A program made the position numbers and the translations under genes. Shown piece by piece: positions 34,837 to 48,600 of a DNA stretch of 64,000 nt. This stretch comes from Balanoglossus misakiensis (taxonomy: Eukaryota > Hemichordata), in assembly GCA_040954595.2 (NCBI GenBank), contig CM082580.2:12400001-12464000 (forward strand). Direction: 5' to 3'. The notes under the pieces were generated by a model. That model did not search any database. It saw only the letters and a program-made list of their open reading frames with translations, and had not been told where the DNA came from. Position 1 is the stretch's first letter, and every line of letters begins with the position of its first letter.

Positions 34837-35454
34837 GTGAGGTTGCGCATATTTGTACTTAAATTAATTATTCGAGGTTGTTTTAAGGATTGATGGTTCA
34901 TTTGTGAAGGCGTGTCAAACCACTGCCTCATGCAAGAAATATGCTACGTCGAAGAAAATGTATTATCCGAGAGAAATTACATTGATTGACATTGTAGAGA
35001 ATAGTCTACTCAGTGCCAGTGGGTGCAGTCGAACTTGAATGTTATGTAATTTGTGAAATATGCTTTCTATCTTAGTGTCACATTCTACAGGGCCCTCTCA
35101 CCTCACGTTGTCGTTTGGTTATTGCGTGGTTTCATACACTGTGATACAACCTTTCAAGTTTCAGGTCTAATATGTAGAATAAAATTTACCGAGTTTCAAA
35201 CAGTCTAATACTGATGACGTAGGATATTTATTCTACAGCAGCATCTAGTAATATCATGATATTCACATTAGTTTCTGAGATTCACATGAATATTTTCTCT
35301 CATCTCTTCCAGATCACAATGGTGTGAGTGAAGGAAATATTGAAAGAGTGATGACCATCATGTGAAAACAGTACATGTATACTGTTAGAGGCAACTGCAC
35401 ACCGCCACCGAACATTCCTGCCACATTGTTTTGTGCAAACTGACCAAAGCGACA

Positions 35455-36819
35455 ATGCAAGCATTGATTTATACATCGTTCAGTGTGCTGGCCATTGTGT
35501 GTGGCATCTTACACTTTTTCGCCAGCAGAACTAAGCAGGAGGAAATCGTTACAGCCAACCCCACTTTCACCAAGTTTCAGAGGAGCTATTTTCTTGTCTA
35601 TTTTTTGGCGTTGGCTGCAGACTGGTTGCAGGGGCCATACCTGTATAAACTGTATAGTTACTATGGTTTCATCGAACCGCAGATCGCCGTACTGTATGTG
35701 TGCGGATTTGCATCCAGTGTCCTCTTTGGGACGGGCACAGGGGTACTTGCCGATATATTTGGCAGAAAGAAGCTGTGTATCACATTCTCAATCATGTACT
35801 CCATCTCTTGTCTGACGAAGCTATCGCGTAGCTACTCCATATTGATAATTGGAAGAGTTTTGAGTGGAGTGTCAACGTCTTTACTGTTTTCTGCGTTTGA
35901 AGCATGGTACGTACACGAACATGTGGAGACTTACGACTTCCCAACCGAATGGCTACCAATCACTTTCTCCAAGGCTACATTTTGGAATGGAATCCTTGCC
36001 ATTGTGGCAGGCATAGTAGCCAACTTGTTCACAGAAGCCTTCAATTTTGGACCTGTATCGCCCTTTGTGATGGCTATTCCGTTCCTGATTGCCTCCGGAG
36101 TTCTAGTGTCTATGCAGTGGAAAGAGAACTACGGAAGCAGGAAGACCAAGTTTTGCAAGAGCTGTTTGGAAGGTCTGCGTCACATTGTAAAGAACAGGCG
36201 TATAATGCTGATAGGGGCTATCCAGTCACTCTTTGAAAGTGTCATGTACATTTTTGTCTTCATTTGGACACCGTTGTTAGACCCTGCTGGCCCGCCACTT
36301 GGCATTGTCTTCTCCTGTTTTATGATTTGCATCATGATTGGATCCTCGGTATTCCAACTCCTATCAGCCCGAAGGGTGACCACCTACACTATTCTGAATG
36401 CCTCTCTCTTGCTAGGTCTGATCTCAATGATTGCCTGTGTAGCCTCGACTAACCCCAAACACTTGAGCCCTACAACGTCTTATATTGCCTTCCTTTTGTT
36501 GGAATTTGCATGCGGCCTGTACTTCCCGGCCATGGGTTTCCTACGCAGCCAGATCCTGCCAGAAGCACAGCGGGCTGGAATAATGAATTGGTTTCGGGTG
36601 CCGCTGAATCTCATAGCATGCATAGGGTTAATGATGCTGCATGGAGATCCCTCGCAGACTGGCGAGAGGAATATTTTTGCAATCTGCACTGTGCTGATGG
36701 TTATAGCACTTTTATGTGGTGTAAACTTTGCCAGTGTTGTGAAAGATGATGAAGAATTTAAACCAGCTAACAGTGCAGAAAACAACCAAAATGCAGTGAA
36801 TAGCTTGGTGTCAATTTAG
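35455..36819 (+). CDS. MFSD5: MFSD5-like transporter (molybdate family)
   Basis: A major facilitator superfamily protein of the MFSD5/MOT2 molybdate-anion transporter family, expected in membranes with about twelve helices. The coding region is one uninterrupted exon of 454 codons. Diagnostic blocks are YFLALAADWLQGPYLYKLY, FGRKK in the loop between helices 2 and 3, LLFSAFEAWYVHEHVE, QSLFESVMYIFVFIWTPLLD and NWFRVPLN, all closely matching vertebrate MFSD5. The start is the ATG giving MQALIYTSFS; an in-frame upstream TTG is not a start. A 5' UTR intron (34837-35312) is inferred from its donor and the acceptor ctcttccag. Several short upstream open frames begin at about 35319, 35351 and 35375, which could dampen translation. 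Confidence 0.95.
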   Translation: MQALIYTSFSVLAIVCGILHFFASRTKQEEIVTANPTFTKFQRSYFLVYFLALAADWLQGPYLYKLYSYYGFIEPQIAVLYVCGFASSVLFGTGTGVLADIFGRKKLCITFSIMYSISCLTKLSRSYSILIIGRVLSGVSTSLLFSAFEAWYVHEHVETYDFPTEWLPITFSKATFWNGILAIVAGIVANLFTEAFNFGPVSPFVMAIPFLIASGVLVSMQWKENYGSRKTKFCKSCLEGLRHIVKNRRIMLIGAIQSLFESVMYIFVFIWTPLLDPAGPPLGIVFSCFMICIMIGSSVFQLLSARRVTTYTILNASLLLGLISMIACVASTNPKHLSPTTSYIAFLLLEFACGLYFPAMGFLRSQILPEAQRAGIMNWFRVPLNLIACIGLMMLHGDPSQTGERNIFAICTVLMVIALLCGVNFASVVKDDEEFKPANSAENNQNAVNSLVSI

Positions 36820-37434
36820 ATTGTCTGGTAACCCTTCCTATGTGTGAATGGCTAAAAGAAAATGCGAAGTACAATATTAATTAAGCTGAAGCGTATTTCT
36901 CTGTATGATGAAGTCAATTATTTAATTGCATATAACTCATTTTGACAAGTTGGTGAATTAATGGAGTAGATATGAGTAAATATGTATTGTAATTTTCCTG
37001 ATACAAGGTTTACATTAAAACAGCAGTCAGCCCTGTTCAGTCAAATCCTTTGGCCATGAATAGAAATTATTGTCCTACTTCTAGGCTAGAGGGAAAATTA
37101 TTTTGAACAGATTTTCTTGGCAAAACAATAATGCATGCAACAGATGTTGTAATATGAATAAGCTATTTATGGCGTGGTTGCACTATCTGTTCACAATACC
37201 AACAAGTGTAATCTTGCTAATAAACTGCTTCTCTCTCTTTTTTGTTTTAATTTCTGATCAGATAGCATGGTCCCATTTAATTATGTGTATTTCAATGTTT
37301 TAAACAAATTGTACAATTTAAGATTTACTTTGCAATTCGTTTATGAAATGGTTATATTGTTAACAAAGTGGGTGAGGTTTCTTACAAGTTGACTGACATT
37401 TTGCAGTCATATATATGTCTACAGAAGGCTGTCA

Positions 37435-37440
37435 AATAAA
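37435..37440 (+). terminator. Candidate MFSD5 poly(A) signal
   Basis: AATAAA about 615 bases after the MFSD5 stop, followed by a gt/t-rich stretch. Another match lies at about 37218. On the opposite strand AATAAA at 37647-37642 could end the converging MRPS21 transcript. Confidence 0.45.
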
Positions 37441-38073
37441 GGAAAGTGTACTGAGTCCTGAGTCCTTCTCCTCCTCCCTCCCCAAATGATATTAAATATT
37501 GCAAACACCCTCTACTGAGAATAGACCTTTTCTGCAAGACTGTTCACAATACCCAGATATGCGTTATCGCCTCTAGAGGGCGCTACAAAAGGCACACTTC
37601 AAGAAACACTATTTACACAAATGAAAATCACACATCATGACTTTATTTCGACAGATGAAAAGCAACCACATTAGCAAAAACATTCCATTTCAAACCCTCT
37701 GTAATATTTGTCTTGTATGAATACTTCCCCAAAATGATTCGACTGGACAGAAACTGTGTTTGGATCTTTACAACAGAGTATTTGTTTATATGATTGATGA
37801 TTGAAACTGATGTCACTCATAGCATCAATTCTCTCCTCTGGAATTCTGCAGTGTTCAAACATTAGCGGCTTGATGGTGTTTCAAAATCACAGGTGAATTC
37901 ACACTAGCCAGGCTGTCATATTCTTTGGGGTGGATCTTCAATTGGCCGGTGGATGTTGTTTCGCCAGACAGCTTGATGCTTCACACCGTCATCAGCAGGA
38001 TACCACTTCATTCACTTCACTGCAGAAAATACTTTAAAAGCAAATGTTTCCTTGAGGGTAAAATGTCGTTTCT

Positions 38074-38519
38074 CTAGACAACCCAGGGTGGAGTTCTGTT
38101 CTTTCTCATCAAAAACTGAATCTTTCTTCTCATTTCATCATTGTACATCTTCTTCACTGTTTCATATTCAATCCTTTGTCGTCGGCGGAATGGCTTTTCA
38201 AAGTATCGCTGCCTCTTCGCTTCTTCTATAATGCCTTCTCTGCCAAGAATGCTGTCGACAAAGCAGAGAAACTGAGTGAGACTGCATATTCGAAAGAATA
38301 CATGTAAATAATATTGTGTGCTGAATGAAATATACAGGAACAGGCGGAAAAGTGCACTTTTCTGGTCCACGTCCCTCAGCCCAAAAGAAGTTGATCGAGG
38401 CGCTTGTGTTAACTTTCAGCGCAACTGTACATCACTTACTTATTGAGAGACCTATAAGCAGCGTCGACATTTCCATTTCGAACCATAACGGTCCTGGCAA
38501 TGAACGGCAAGTGTCTCAT
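38074..38519 (-). CDS. MRPS21: Mitochondrial ribosomal protein S21 (bS21m)
   Basis: A small-subunit protein of the mitochondrial ribosome. Two coding exons, 38519-38440 and 38251-38074, give 85 residues, the usual family length (human 87). The sequence [20 protein letters not shown] and the C-terminal [20 protein letters not shown] block followed by [15 protein letters not shown] match human MRPS21 closely. The intron of 188 bases has clean gtaagt and ag ends. The 5' flank is occupied by a fold-back transposon starting 280 bp upstream of the ATG. Confidence 0.95.
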
Positions 38520-38799
38520 TTTTGTGCGTGTCCCTCTTGCCTTGTTTGTTCACTTCATCAACATCATGGCGTCCTAGTCAAAAGGTCATGACCTTACAAA
38601 ATAACGTAAAATTACAAAAGACGTACATCAGACAGGCTGTACATCAGAGGCGATCAAGTGTCATGTCGTGGTATTATTTCTATGCATCTTATCCATAAAA
38701 TGATGCGATAGCCACAACCTTTAGGGGCGATTAAAGTAAAGGCGTCATATTAATCTACATTGCTGATATTCTGCGTTGGGCGCACTGCACGTATTGACT

Positions 38800-39389
38800 T
38801 AGCTCTGGACTTATGCGCTGTTTGGGTCTACGCTGCTCTCCGTCCCCCACAGCTATGGAGCCATGCGTAGGAAATCCTGTTGGGTTGCGGAGCAAAATGA
38901 TTCGCACCGATTTTCAAACAATAAACTACATGAACATGTACATAATGTTGTCAGAAATAAAGATCGAACGAAAATTTCACAAATGGAAACCTACTTGACG
39001 TGTTTGTCGCCGAATCGTAAACGTCGTTAACGCAGCGCCGTAAAACTGGTGACCCTCCCATACAAACATGGACGTTCGCCTTCATTTAAGTCATGTGATC
39101 GACACGTGTTTTACTCGGCGTGTTTGTATGGGAGGGTCACCAGTTTTACGGCGCTGCGTTAACGACGTTTACGATTCGGCGACAAACACGTCAAGTAGGT
39201 TTCCATTTGTGAAATTTTCGTTCGATCTTTATTTCTGACAACATTATGTACATGTTCATGTAGTTTATTGTTTGAAAATCGGTGCGAATCATTTTGCTCC
39301 GCAACCCAACAGGATTTCCTACGCATGGCTCCATAGCTGTGGGGGACGGAGAGCAGCGTAGACCCAAACAGCGCATAAGTCCAGAGCTA
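38800..39389. mobile_element. 590-bp fold-back MITE with ~271-bp arms
   Basis: Bases 38800-39070 are an almost perfect, gap-free inverted copy of 39119-39389, separated by a loop of about 48 bases. The termini are TAGCTCTGGAC and GTCCAGAGCTA. The element is flanked by a perfect 9-bp direct repeat GTATTGACT at 38791-38799 and 39390-39398, a target-site duplication. Nine-base duplications and very long inverted repeats fit Mutator-like (or Merlin-like) non-autonomous elements. No transposase is encoded. The two arms create mirror-image 61-codon frames that are not genes. The near identity of the arms points to recent insertion or arm conversion. Confidence 0.92.
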
Positions 39390-39662
39390 GTATTGACTGG
39401 GCTTGCAACTGTCGCAAAACGATTGTCACAATCATTAAAGACAAAATATAGCATTTGAGTGAGATTTTATTCTTCAAAATTATATTTCGTTATCCTTATG
39501 ATATGAGTATGAAATCTCTTTCATTCTGCATTGATTTCTCGTGTGTTAATACTGACTTTCGCGACTAGGAGTGGAGCCCTGTCAAGTTTATACCGTTTTA
39601 CGGCTAAGGCTTAAGTGTTCAGAAGCGCGAAATAAACTACGCTTTACCTGACCTGCAGAAAA

Positions 39663-39665
39663 ATG
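39663..39665 (+). CDS. Possible ATG-only first exon of DPYS/CRMP locus
   Basis: The sequence gcagaaaATG/gtgagtac puts a start codon exactly at the end of a candidate exon with a strong donor. Joined to the first common exon at 59816 it would give [10 protein letters not shown], resembling the short N-terminus of vertebrate dihydropyrimidinase (MAAPSRLLIRGG). The phase fits. The 20-kb intron and the lack of any transcript make this a hypothesis. It could equally be a first exon of another transcript. Confidence 0.3.
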
Positions 39666-42600
39666 GTGAGTACTACTGATATTTCAAATAGTTGTAACAA
39701 CGCCACCTCCATGCCAATTCACCAGTGTCTGTATTAAAGGGGGAAGTATTGATCAGTCAAACTATTTCCACCATCGAGGTGTTAATTAGTAGTAGTTACT
39801 CCATCACTGGAGAAAAGACTCCGTTTTTTGACAAGGCAGGTGTGGTTGTACAATCGTACGCGTAACACCAGTGAATATACTGTCGGTATTGCTTCTTGTT
39901 CATTCAGAAAATTACTCCCCATTTCGACTCGTAAAATGGACGCCAATATTTGATTGATTTCTGCTGGACAGTCGTACTTTTATGCGATTGCCGCGGAGAG
40001 ATATTGAGTGAAGCGTACAGTCTGAAATTGACATGGGTCGCGCGCAAAGCGAACTGTTTACACGCGCACGAAGATTCAACATGGGAAGGAGACCCATCAT
40101 ATGAGTAAACGTGTCATGCAATGAACAGTTTGAATGGCCAGGCCAGTGGGTCAACAAGGCCAATGGAAAAATAGGTTACTGTTTTAGTTTAATACAGCAA
40201 ACAACGTTTGATGCGAGATAGTTGAGTGGTTCGGGCATCGGAACACACTATCTTGCAACCAGCGTTGGATGCGAGAATGTTTACAGTCGTTATTATATGA
40301 CTTTATGAGTGGAAATAATTACGTGTGTGTATACTCGCACGTCAAGCGTAATTGCGATTAAAAAGCCACTGTCTCTTTATAAAGATATGCGTCCGTGTGG
40401 TGAATTTCGTCTGCTTATCCAACAAATGCCCCCTCTGCTCTGCTCCGTGCATATATGCATTCAACGCGGAGCTGTTAGGCGTGGGAAGCGCTTTGATAAA
40501 TAATATGCATTGCCCTTTTATGCGTCCTACTCCCAGCCCAGCCAGTGTTATTTAAATCACAACTCCATATTGTTGTTGTCGTCGTTGTTTATGTGCCGCA
40601 GGACTTCTATAGACTGAGCCTCAGAACTGACTTTGCGTCTGCCTGGAAACAAATAGATGCTCATTGCAGGATTAGCCTTTGTGTGCCTTTTAAAGGACTT
40701 GGGTCCATTTGTCACCTATCTCTCAGCCAAAGGACAACTTACCATGAACAGACTAATATTGTGTGTATGGGCTGATAACAAGGTTTTCTTGCTCATCTCA
40801 AAGCATTGTTTGTGGGAACAGAGAAACCAAAGGTGGACAATGAAAACATAATTACTAAGCCACACTTCCAAACAACAGAATATTAAACATGCATATTTTA
40901 ACCTTCAAACTTGGTACTCAAGCCACATGCATCATTTGTATTTACACCACTTTTTCATCCTCATTTTTGCATTTTTCCTAGCTATTAAGTAATATAAAAT
41001 GATTGCTGGTATCAGAGGTCGAGATGTACCCTAAATATTGACCAGTATGAGTCATTAATACTTTAATGAAACCAATGTCATATTTTTAGTTTCAATCAAT
41101 CAGCTACATTAGGAGGCCTGATATAGTTACTGCACAACATGTCTGCAAAATCAGTCCAAAGATATTCTTGATCTTAGTTTTAATTGCGCAGTGGGAATAT
41201 AGGCATATACGCTTTCATATCACTGTTCATGTCAGTGGGTATCCCCCCCCCCCTCTTCAACTAAGCAATGCATGCTGGGAGATAAAGTGCTGACACCCGA
41301 GCTAAATGCAAAATGAATAGTGCCACTGCACAGGATGGCGCATGTCAATAATTCCATAATCAATAATTGTTATTGGCAGGGCTAGGCATTTATCTTCCTT
41401 GAATTACATAACAATGAATTATTTAATTTAAAAATGATAACCAAATTAAATCCAGTATGGTGTAATTATCAGGAGACCTCTGTTTATAGGCATACCATCT
41501 CATTAGGTTATGTTAGTAGGTTTGTTAGCGCTATTTATATACTATTGCCAACTGTATTAAAGCACGAGCGTTGATGTCATGCAAATATTTGTGATACTGT
41601 CATACCACGATGGTTGTATTTATAAAATGCCATTTGAGTGTAGGCTACATGTGGTGATCTTGGCTGCTCTCACTGTGATCGTATTTCACTGTCTGTATCG
41701 TACACAATACCCTGTACTATCATCTGTGGCCAAAATCAACATTTATTTCACAATGATGTATTGAATTAGCGAACTAAATAAAAAATATACATGACATTTC
41801 CAATTTTTGCCATCAAGGTCACAATTATACTGGTAGGTGTGAAAATACCCAGCTGTGCTGAGTCCCTCTCATCACAAGATAATGACTAAAGAAATTAGGT
41901 TACCCCACAGGCATAAAACCTTGGCTTTGATTAGGTCTGTGCGTTGTTTTATTTTATACACCATCCTTACATTTACCGAAAATGCCTACACCCAGATGAG
42001 GTTATTCACCTTGGCACCATGAAAGAGTGTATGACCAAGGGCAGTCAGTGTTTGCACTCTGTGTTATGGAAGTTTTGCTGGTTCCATCTAAAGTATTGAT
42101 GCATTTGTATTGAAATTATGTACAGTGGACAGATACAGTATGTGTACATTATCATACAAATGTACATACATACGCACGTACGTATGTGCATACATACATC
42201 CATCCATACATACATACATACATAATATAAGAGCTGATTTGTACCCTTAGAGATTGAGCAAATACTCCCTGTCATCTTGCTAAGGACTCTCACCTAAGGT
42301 GAAGCCCCAGACAGCTAGTTCACGCTGGGTTTGTTTGCTCTGTATGAACCCATTGGGTCAGTTAGGAAATGTAACACCCCTCTGGCCTTCCTACAGAAAG
42401 AACAGCACCCAAGACTCACACACACCGCCACACAATAAAACCCAGATAGTGGCTACTGTACAGCGTAACAACAGTGTGCAAACAATAGCAAAGGGGGCTT
42501 TTGTTTCTGTTTTACCTGGCAAGTATCCACAGCAGATTAAACGTACCGTAGGCTGTTGTTATGCCCTTGCAGAAACAAAGCTGTGACAAGAACCTGAGAC

Positions 42601-45600
42601 ATTACCCAGGGAACGGTATTAAAATAACTGGGTAGTGGACTCTGTAAAAAAAATTGTATAATCAAAGGTACAGTGTATCAATTTATGGCGAGTTTTATTG
42701 TCGTGTGAGTTATTTAGATCGATAAGTGTTTCTCAATAAAAGTCTTATCAATCAGACCAGCAGAAAGTTTTGGAGCAGTTCAAATTCAAAAGGGGGTGAG
42801 CGTACGACCAAACAGTTGTGACAATAGTTTCACACTTGAGTGAATTCCTTGTATTATTGGAATGAGAAAAGCTGTTGTGCCTTTGCCTGTAGCGTCTCCA
42901 GTTGGAACCTGATGAAGTTTGTAGTGGAAAGAAAAGAATATAGCTGTCAACATTTTGAATTTGGCCGACTGGTTGTCCACATACTCATAGCACAGTTCCT
43001 GTAAAATACCCAGTGTTTAGGAACCAGACTTGGAACAATAACCTCAAGGGCTTTGTTCCACAATTAATTTGGCCAATTAATCAATCCGTTAAAAGTGGCA
43101 TATTGATTGAGGCATTGTAGCAAGGCAAAGGCAGTGGTGGTTTGGGATTACTGGAAGAAGACAGCTAGTTGGAGTGAGAGAACCTGATTCAGATAGCAGC
43201 TTCTGAGTTCAGAAAAGAAAATACTTGACGACTTTTGTCATGGGTATAAAGGTATGTAGCTTTTCCCTTTTTAAGCCAAGAGCCATACCACAAACCAGGT
43301 ATGGACGCTTTAGTTATGCCATGCACTTTGGTTGCCAAGAATGAGGCCTGGTCTGGATTTGTCCACTGAGCTGGAAGACGCCATGATACGGCACAACTCA
43401 CAAGACTAGTGGTCTTTCGAGGGCAGAAAAAAGATGCACTGTCAACTTTTCAACACACTGGTTACATGTACTTTGCTGTGGTTGATATGTGCTATGTTGT
43501 ATGAGAAGTCTGATCATCCTTCAACTACTTGGTGAAACCATGGTGTCTATAATCATCACCGCATATTAAATTGATTCCCCGTGACCTATCAGTTTTCATT
43601 CTAATTTACAAGGAATTTTAAATACAACCCCTATCTTTTTTCAATTTGCCACAAAAATAAACATGTACATGTAAGTGTTAAAATTGCTGCGGCCATTTGT
43701 GGTATATTGTATTTCACTGGTGAAATGGTCCCCTTCGGATTTCATTATGATTGCAGCATAATTGGTGAACAGGACGATTGAGACGAACTCTCCATAAATT
43801 TGCACATACCAACTTTGTGTCATTAATTGAATACTGGTAAACACATGAATTACCTGACAAAATCATGGTAAATACAAGTGCATGGCTTGATATGTTAATT
43901 TATGTGTGTATGCATAGATACAGCTTACAGTTCACAAATAGCCATTTCAGAGTTTGATAAGTAAAAAGCTAGGGTCAACAGATTATAAACAATCATATGA
44001 ACTATCTGGTTTGCCGCGAAGGCGGACACTGGTACATACATACTTCTTCTTCAAAACAGTCACTATGTTGGAATGTACTTGTGTACAATATAAGTCCACT
44101 CCTGATAACCTGTGTAAAACATGTCAAATTAGCAGCCTGCTTTGCAGAGATTAGTAGTGGTGTTTTTTATTCCATTTCTGATATTGAATTACTCACGCGA
44201 CCATCTCAAAATCTGTTTTTATGCAGGAAGGGCTGCAGTTTACACGTCTCAAATGTCTGTGGATAATAAACAAGGCCGATAAAAATGTTAAGCTCTGAAA
44301 TCTGATCAGTCGATCAGCAGAGTGTCTTTCAAGCAGTTCACAAGGAACAAGTCGCAGTTTGTGTATAGTCTTTCTATTATACAGCGACATGTAAAGTCAC
44401 TGTAAAAAACAGATCAATACTGTAAAAATAGCATCAATGAAGTGAGTCTAGCAGTTTCAGAATTGATGACAATCAGCTGAATGATATAATAAAGAGGGAA
44501 GTGTCGCCAGTATTGAAGCAAATTGATCACAACGTACTACATCTTGCTGCTTTCAACAGAAGAGCAAGCGTACTTGCACAGTGGTGATACTGATAGCCGC
44601 AGGCTGGATGGGACTTGCGTATTGTGTGAAGGGAAAAAGGAATGTTGTGCTATCCGTAGGCTATTCCGTTCATTTCTTTGATTGCGTCTGAAAAGTCGCT
44701 CATTAAATCCAATTGAATGCCCCACGACTTCCATTGTTTCAGAGAAGTAGCTCTCACTGGGCACAGCGAAAGTAGGTTAAGTTAGTGCAGGCTGTTTGAA
44801 TAACTTTACTTTGTCTTCAAGTAGACAAGTTCTTTATGGTAGTTGTCCAAGTCTGTTGCAGTCCTCCCCTTCAGACTCCTAGTTTATAGACCATGCATCG
44901 TTACATTAATGGTGATCCAAATGAAGACATTGTGATAACTATTTGCCAAGGGTTAATATACTGGTATGAAAACAGTTCAAAGCCACTAGGTTATTCCCAT
45001 CACTGTAAAGCCCTTCTTTCAGCTCTGTACCACATGTGAAGGAGTTTGATTTGTTGCAATGCATTTCAACATCCCAATCATTCTTGTGATGCTTGCACAT
45101 ACCATTCCGATGTGCTTGGTTTACCAAATGTGTACATCAAAATAACTTTACTTACATAACAGGGACTTTAACATTATAAACAGAAGTCTGAAAACTTCAA
45201 AAAAACAACTTGAAGGATATATCATGAGGGCTTCACAGGAATGAACTTAAGGCCTTAATGTCAAACTTTACATTCCACATGTGTCATCTAAAAAAACATA
45301 GCCTATAGGTGTACATTTTGGAAGAATTCCCCACATGCAACTTAGACTGCCAGTAATGGTTGACCTTTGACCTTCCTCTATCATGTATGTATGTACCTGG
45401 TTTCCTGCAGAGATGACAAGGTCAGATGTGTGACCTGGTCTAGAACTGTCTCAGTGATAAGTAAACCAGTCACAGTCGGTGCCCTTCAATGACATTGCAT
45501 CTGTTGTATGTGAACCCTGGATGGCAAGAGATATCGCTGTTATTCAGCAAAACTATGCAGGGAGACATCTGATGCCTGGTTTATCCTCGCAGTAATGAAT

Positions 45601-48600
45601 CTTTATTGAAGGCCTCGCATGTGGCGTTTATATCAATATGCCATCATTTCTACACTGGGATAAATGTCAATTGTTTATAAACACGTCACGAGTTGGTCTT
45701 GCATTTTATGGGTGGTCAACAAGTGTTGTTTACTGATTGAAACACAGCCACGCTTTAAGAAGTCTGTTGAAACCAAACTTATACAGCAGCATGCGTACTA
45801 TGAACAATCACTTTGAAATTGTCCTGGGATACAGTACACAAGCATTGTAGTTATTCTGATGATTGAACTTTGCTCATCATTCATCTGTCAAGTCCAATGT
45901 TTGAAATATAGGCAAAGATGTGTACAGCCAAAGTGAAGTGTGTACCTGTAACCAGTTACACATACACGTACCACAGTTACTGTATCATGTGTATGTATGT
46001 GTGTATAAATATTTGCAGTAACCAGTTCTCTGCTTGCTTTTTTTTTCTGCAACATATGATTTGATGCATTTCAGAAGATATTGTCTACGACAAACAAGTG
46101 TACTTGCAGTAGCAGTGGCCATTGTAATCAACCTTCCTAGGTTAACATGTGGCATGTAATCTGCACAGCATACTTTATTGGTTGGATGAGGCCCATTGTG
46201 GTTACAGTTTTATTTCTTTAATTAAACAAGAGGAAGCAGACAGATTACAAACAAGCAATCCACTCTTCAAGCAGATAAATGTTAAGAGACATATAGGATG
46301 TGACTGTACAGTGTTTACTATGCACTGCGTGGCTCCATCTTTGTGCTTGGGTTACAGGGCGAGGCAATGTAGATTGGGTGTTATTTGGTCAGTTCACGCT
46401 ATAACCATGCACATTTTGCAACACAGCTTTAGTAATTTGTAAACTAGGCCATGGCATTCAACGTACATTGTAACCTCATTACTATTTAGTAGACACAAAG
46501 AGATAAAGTACTTTAATAGAGAGGGAAAATGAGAGCAAATATAGTTGATACATTTATTCATCATGTCATCAGTTGATGTCAAAATTGTAATCAAAGTCTA
46601 GCTTTCTAAAGCTATAAATCGAAATAAAAAATAAACCATGGATTATCACGATCTGACAGCTGACGTTCTGTCATCGTGACAATTAATCAACATTGACATT
46701 TCAGCGAAAGTTGCAGAGGAGAAACGGGGACAGTCAGGTATTTTAGCTTAAATAATTAATTGCAATTTGCATTTTGCTAGACGCTTTTGAAATTATGTCA
46801 CTCATGTCTATTTTATGAGAATATTGGACTGAGAGGCCATTTATTTAGAAGTGTGTCCACGCATATAGATCATGGTATGTAACTGCTTGTATATTCAGGA
46901 CAAATCCATGCCACTGTTCGGATAACTTGGCTTTGTGTGATGGTTTTTCACTTTGTATAAATTAGCAGTGTCTGTGCACTACAATATATCTGGGAAACTT
47001 GTACCTGTATTGCAACAGCCTGATGGTACTACATCCAACCTCTTTTTTTAACCTGTCTAGGAATGCCCTATATAAATATCAGAAATTTGAGAAAGGTAAG
47101 ATTATCTCAAAAACCATGGCAACGGTGAGAAATTAGTTCTTGTGAGGCATGCAGGGACTTTCTCCTGTGTTTCCAAGGCACAATGATTTTAGGGTAATTT
47201 CCTTTCAGAATACCAGTAGGGAGTTAGTACCAGCAGGTCTTACATATACACTGTATGCGAATATAAACTTGACCTTCTTTTGACATTGATGAAAGGGATG
47301 TAAATATATGCGAATCTGCTTTGTACTCAGTCCTTCACCTGACCATTGTAAGTGGCCATCTGTTGATGATTTTGTGAATTTTAATATGATGTGTGAAATG
47401 GCCACATTGATTTACACCAATGAATGACAATATTAGGAACTGGTACAAATAGGTTGACATTATGTGAATAAGTCAGTGGCTTGACTTTTAATGGGATTCG
47501 TGGGTGTGTTCACACATATGCTGTAGCCATGTCTCTAACACAGATCAACTCTGTATATTTTGAGCCTACAATGTGATCCCTGCATCCTTACTTCTGAAAG
47601 AATTAAGACCAGGGCCATTTGATTCTGATGCATTTAGGAAAGAGGCCTCATCTATAATTGTACATCACATGATCCAATATGAACTCTTGACTATTTCAGG
47701 GTAATTTATTTGAAAGTATGAGTCATCTACCTGTAGTGTGATATGAAATCCTGTGAGAAGTTAGACTTCCGTTTCCATCAAGCTAATGTGCATATATTTA
47801 CCATTACGTCTAGTGTAACACTCAGCAATATGCATGATATATTTACCTTTACGTATAGTGTAACACTAGCTTTCTCAGAAGCAATCAGACGACCTTTAAT
47901 ACTCAAAAGATGGCTCCAGTAATTCATGTATTTTGCGCATGTTTTAATTGATTGCAAACCCCTTACCGTACGCAGTCTAATTAGTTATATCTATGGTGGG
48001 TTAATTGATTGTCAATACTCAGTGTCTGGACAAAAGCATATAGTATGTCATTAGAATATTTTAATAGTATTGTTTTCATGAATATGTGAAATTCTTACTG
48101 ATTGTCACTGATTACCATGCAAGAATTTGTAAAACATTTACATAGAAAGAATTCGTTTCGAAAAGTTTAGGTGATCGTGGGAAAATATGTCCACCATGTT
48201 ACAACATGAGATATTTACATTCTCTGTAATTGTTATTAATTTGTGACAAGATACAGAATTAATAGATGCAGTTTTTTTGTTGCTGAGAAATCTATAACCT
48301 GCAGTATTTCATTTATGCATATGATGTATTACGGTAAATACTGTAGTGATTCATGTGTCTGTGTATACAAGCTACCTGTCTGCCACCTGCCAAGGGATCA
48401 GATCAGATGTTGACATCGGAGACCTCTGCCCCCCAAAATTTAGCAATCAGAATTCTTCCCAGTTAATCTGTCTCCTAGCAATCAGATCGGTGTATGCGCC
48501 CCAGCCACTGTGGCTTCTATACCTGCACATGTGAGAACCACGGTTGAAAATTCACCACTGCAATGAAGGTAAACTCAATGTTCATGTACATGTAGTATCA

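Noticed and set aside
35431-35454. Upstream TTG start adding eight residues to MFSD5
   Set aside because: Nuclear genes rarely use TTG. The ATG at 35455 gives the usual family start length.
38813-39454. Two mirror-image 61-87 codon frames with identical protein sequence
   Set aside because: They are the two arms of the fold-back transposon, not duplicated genes.
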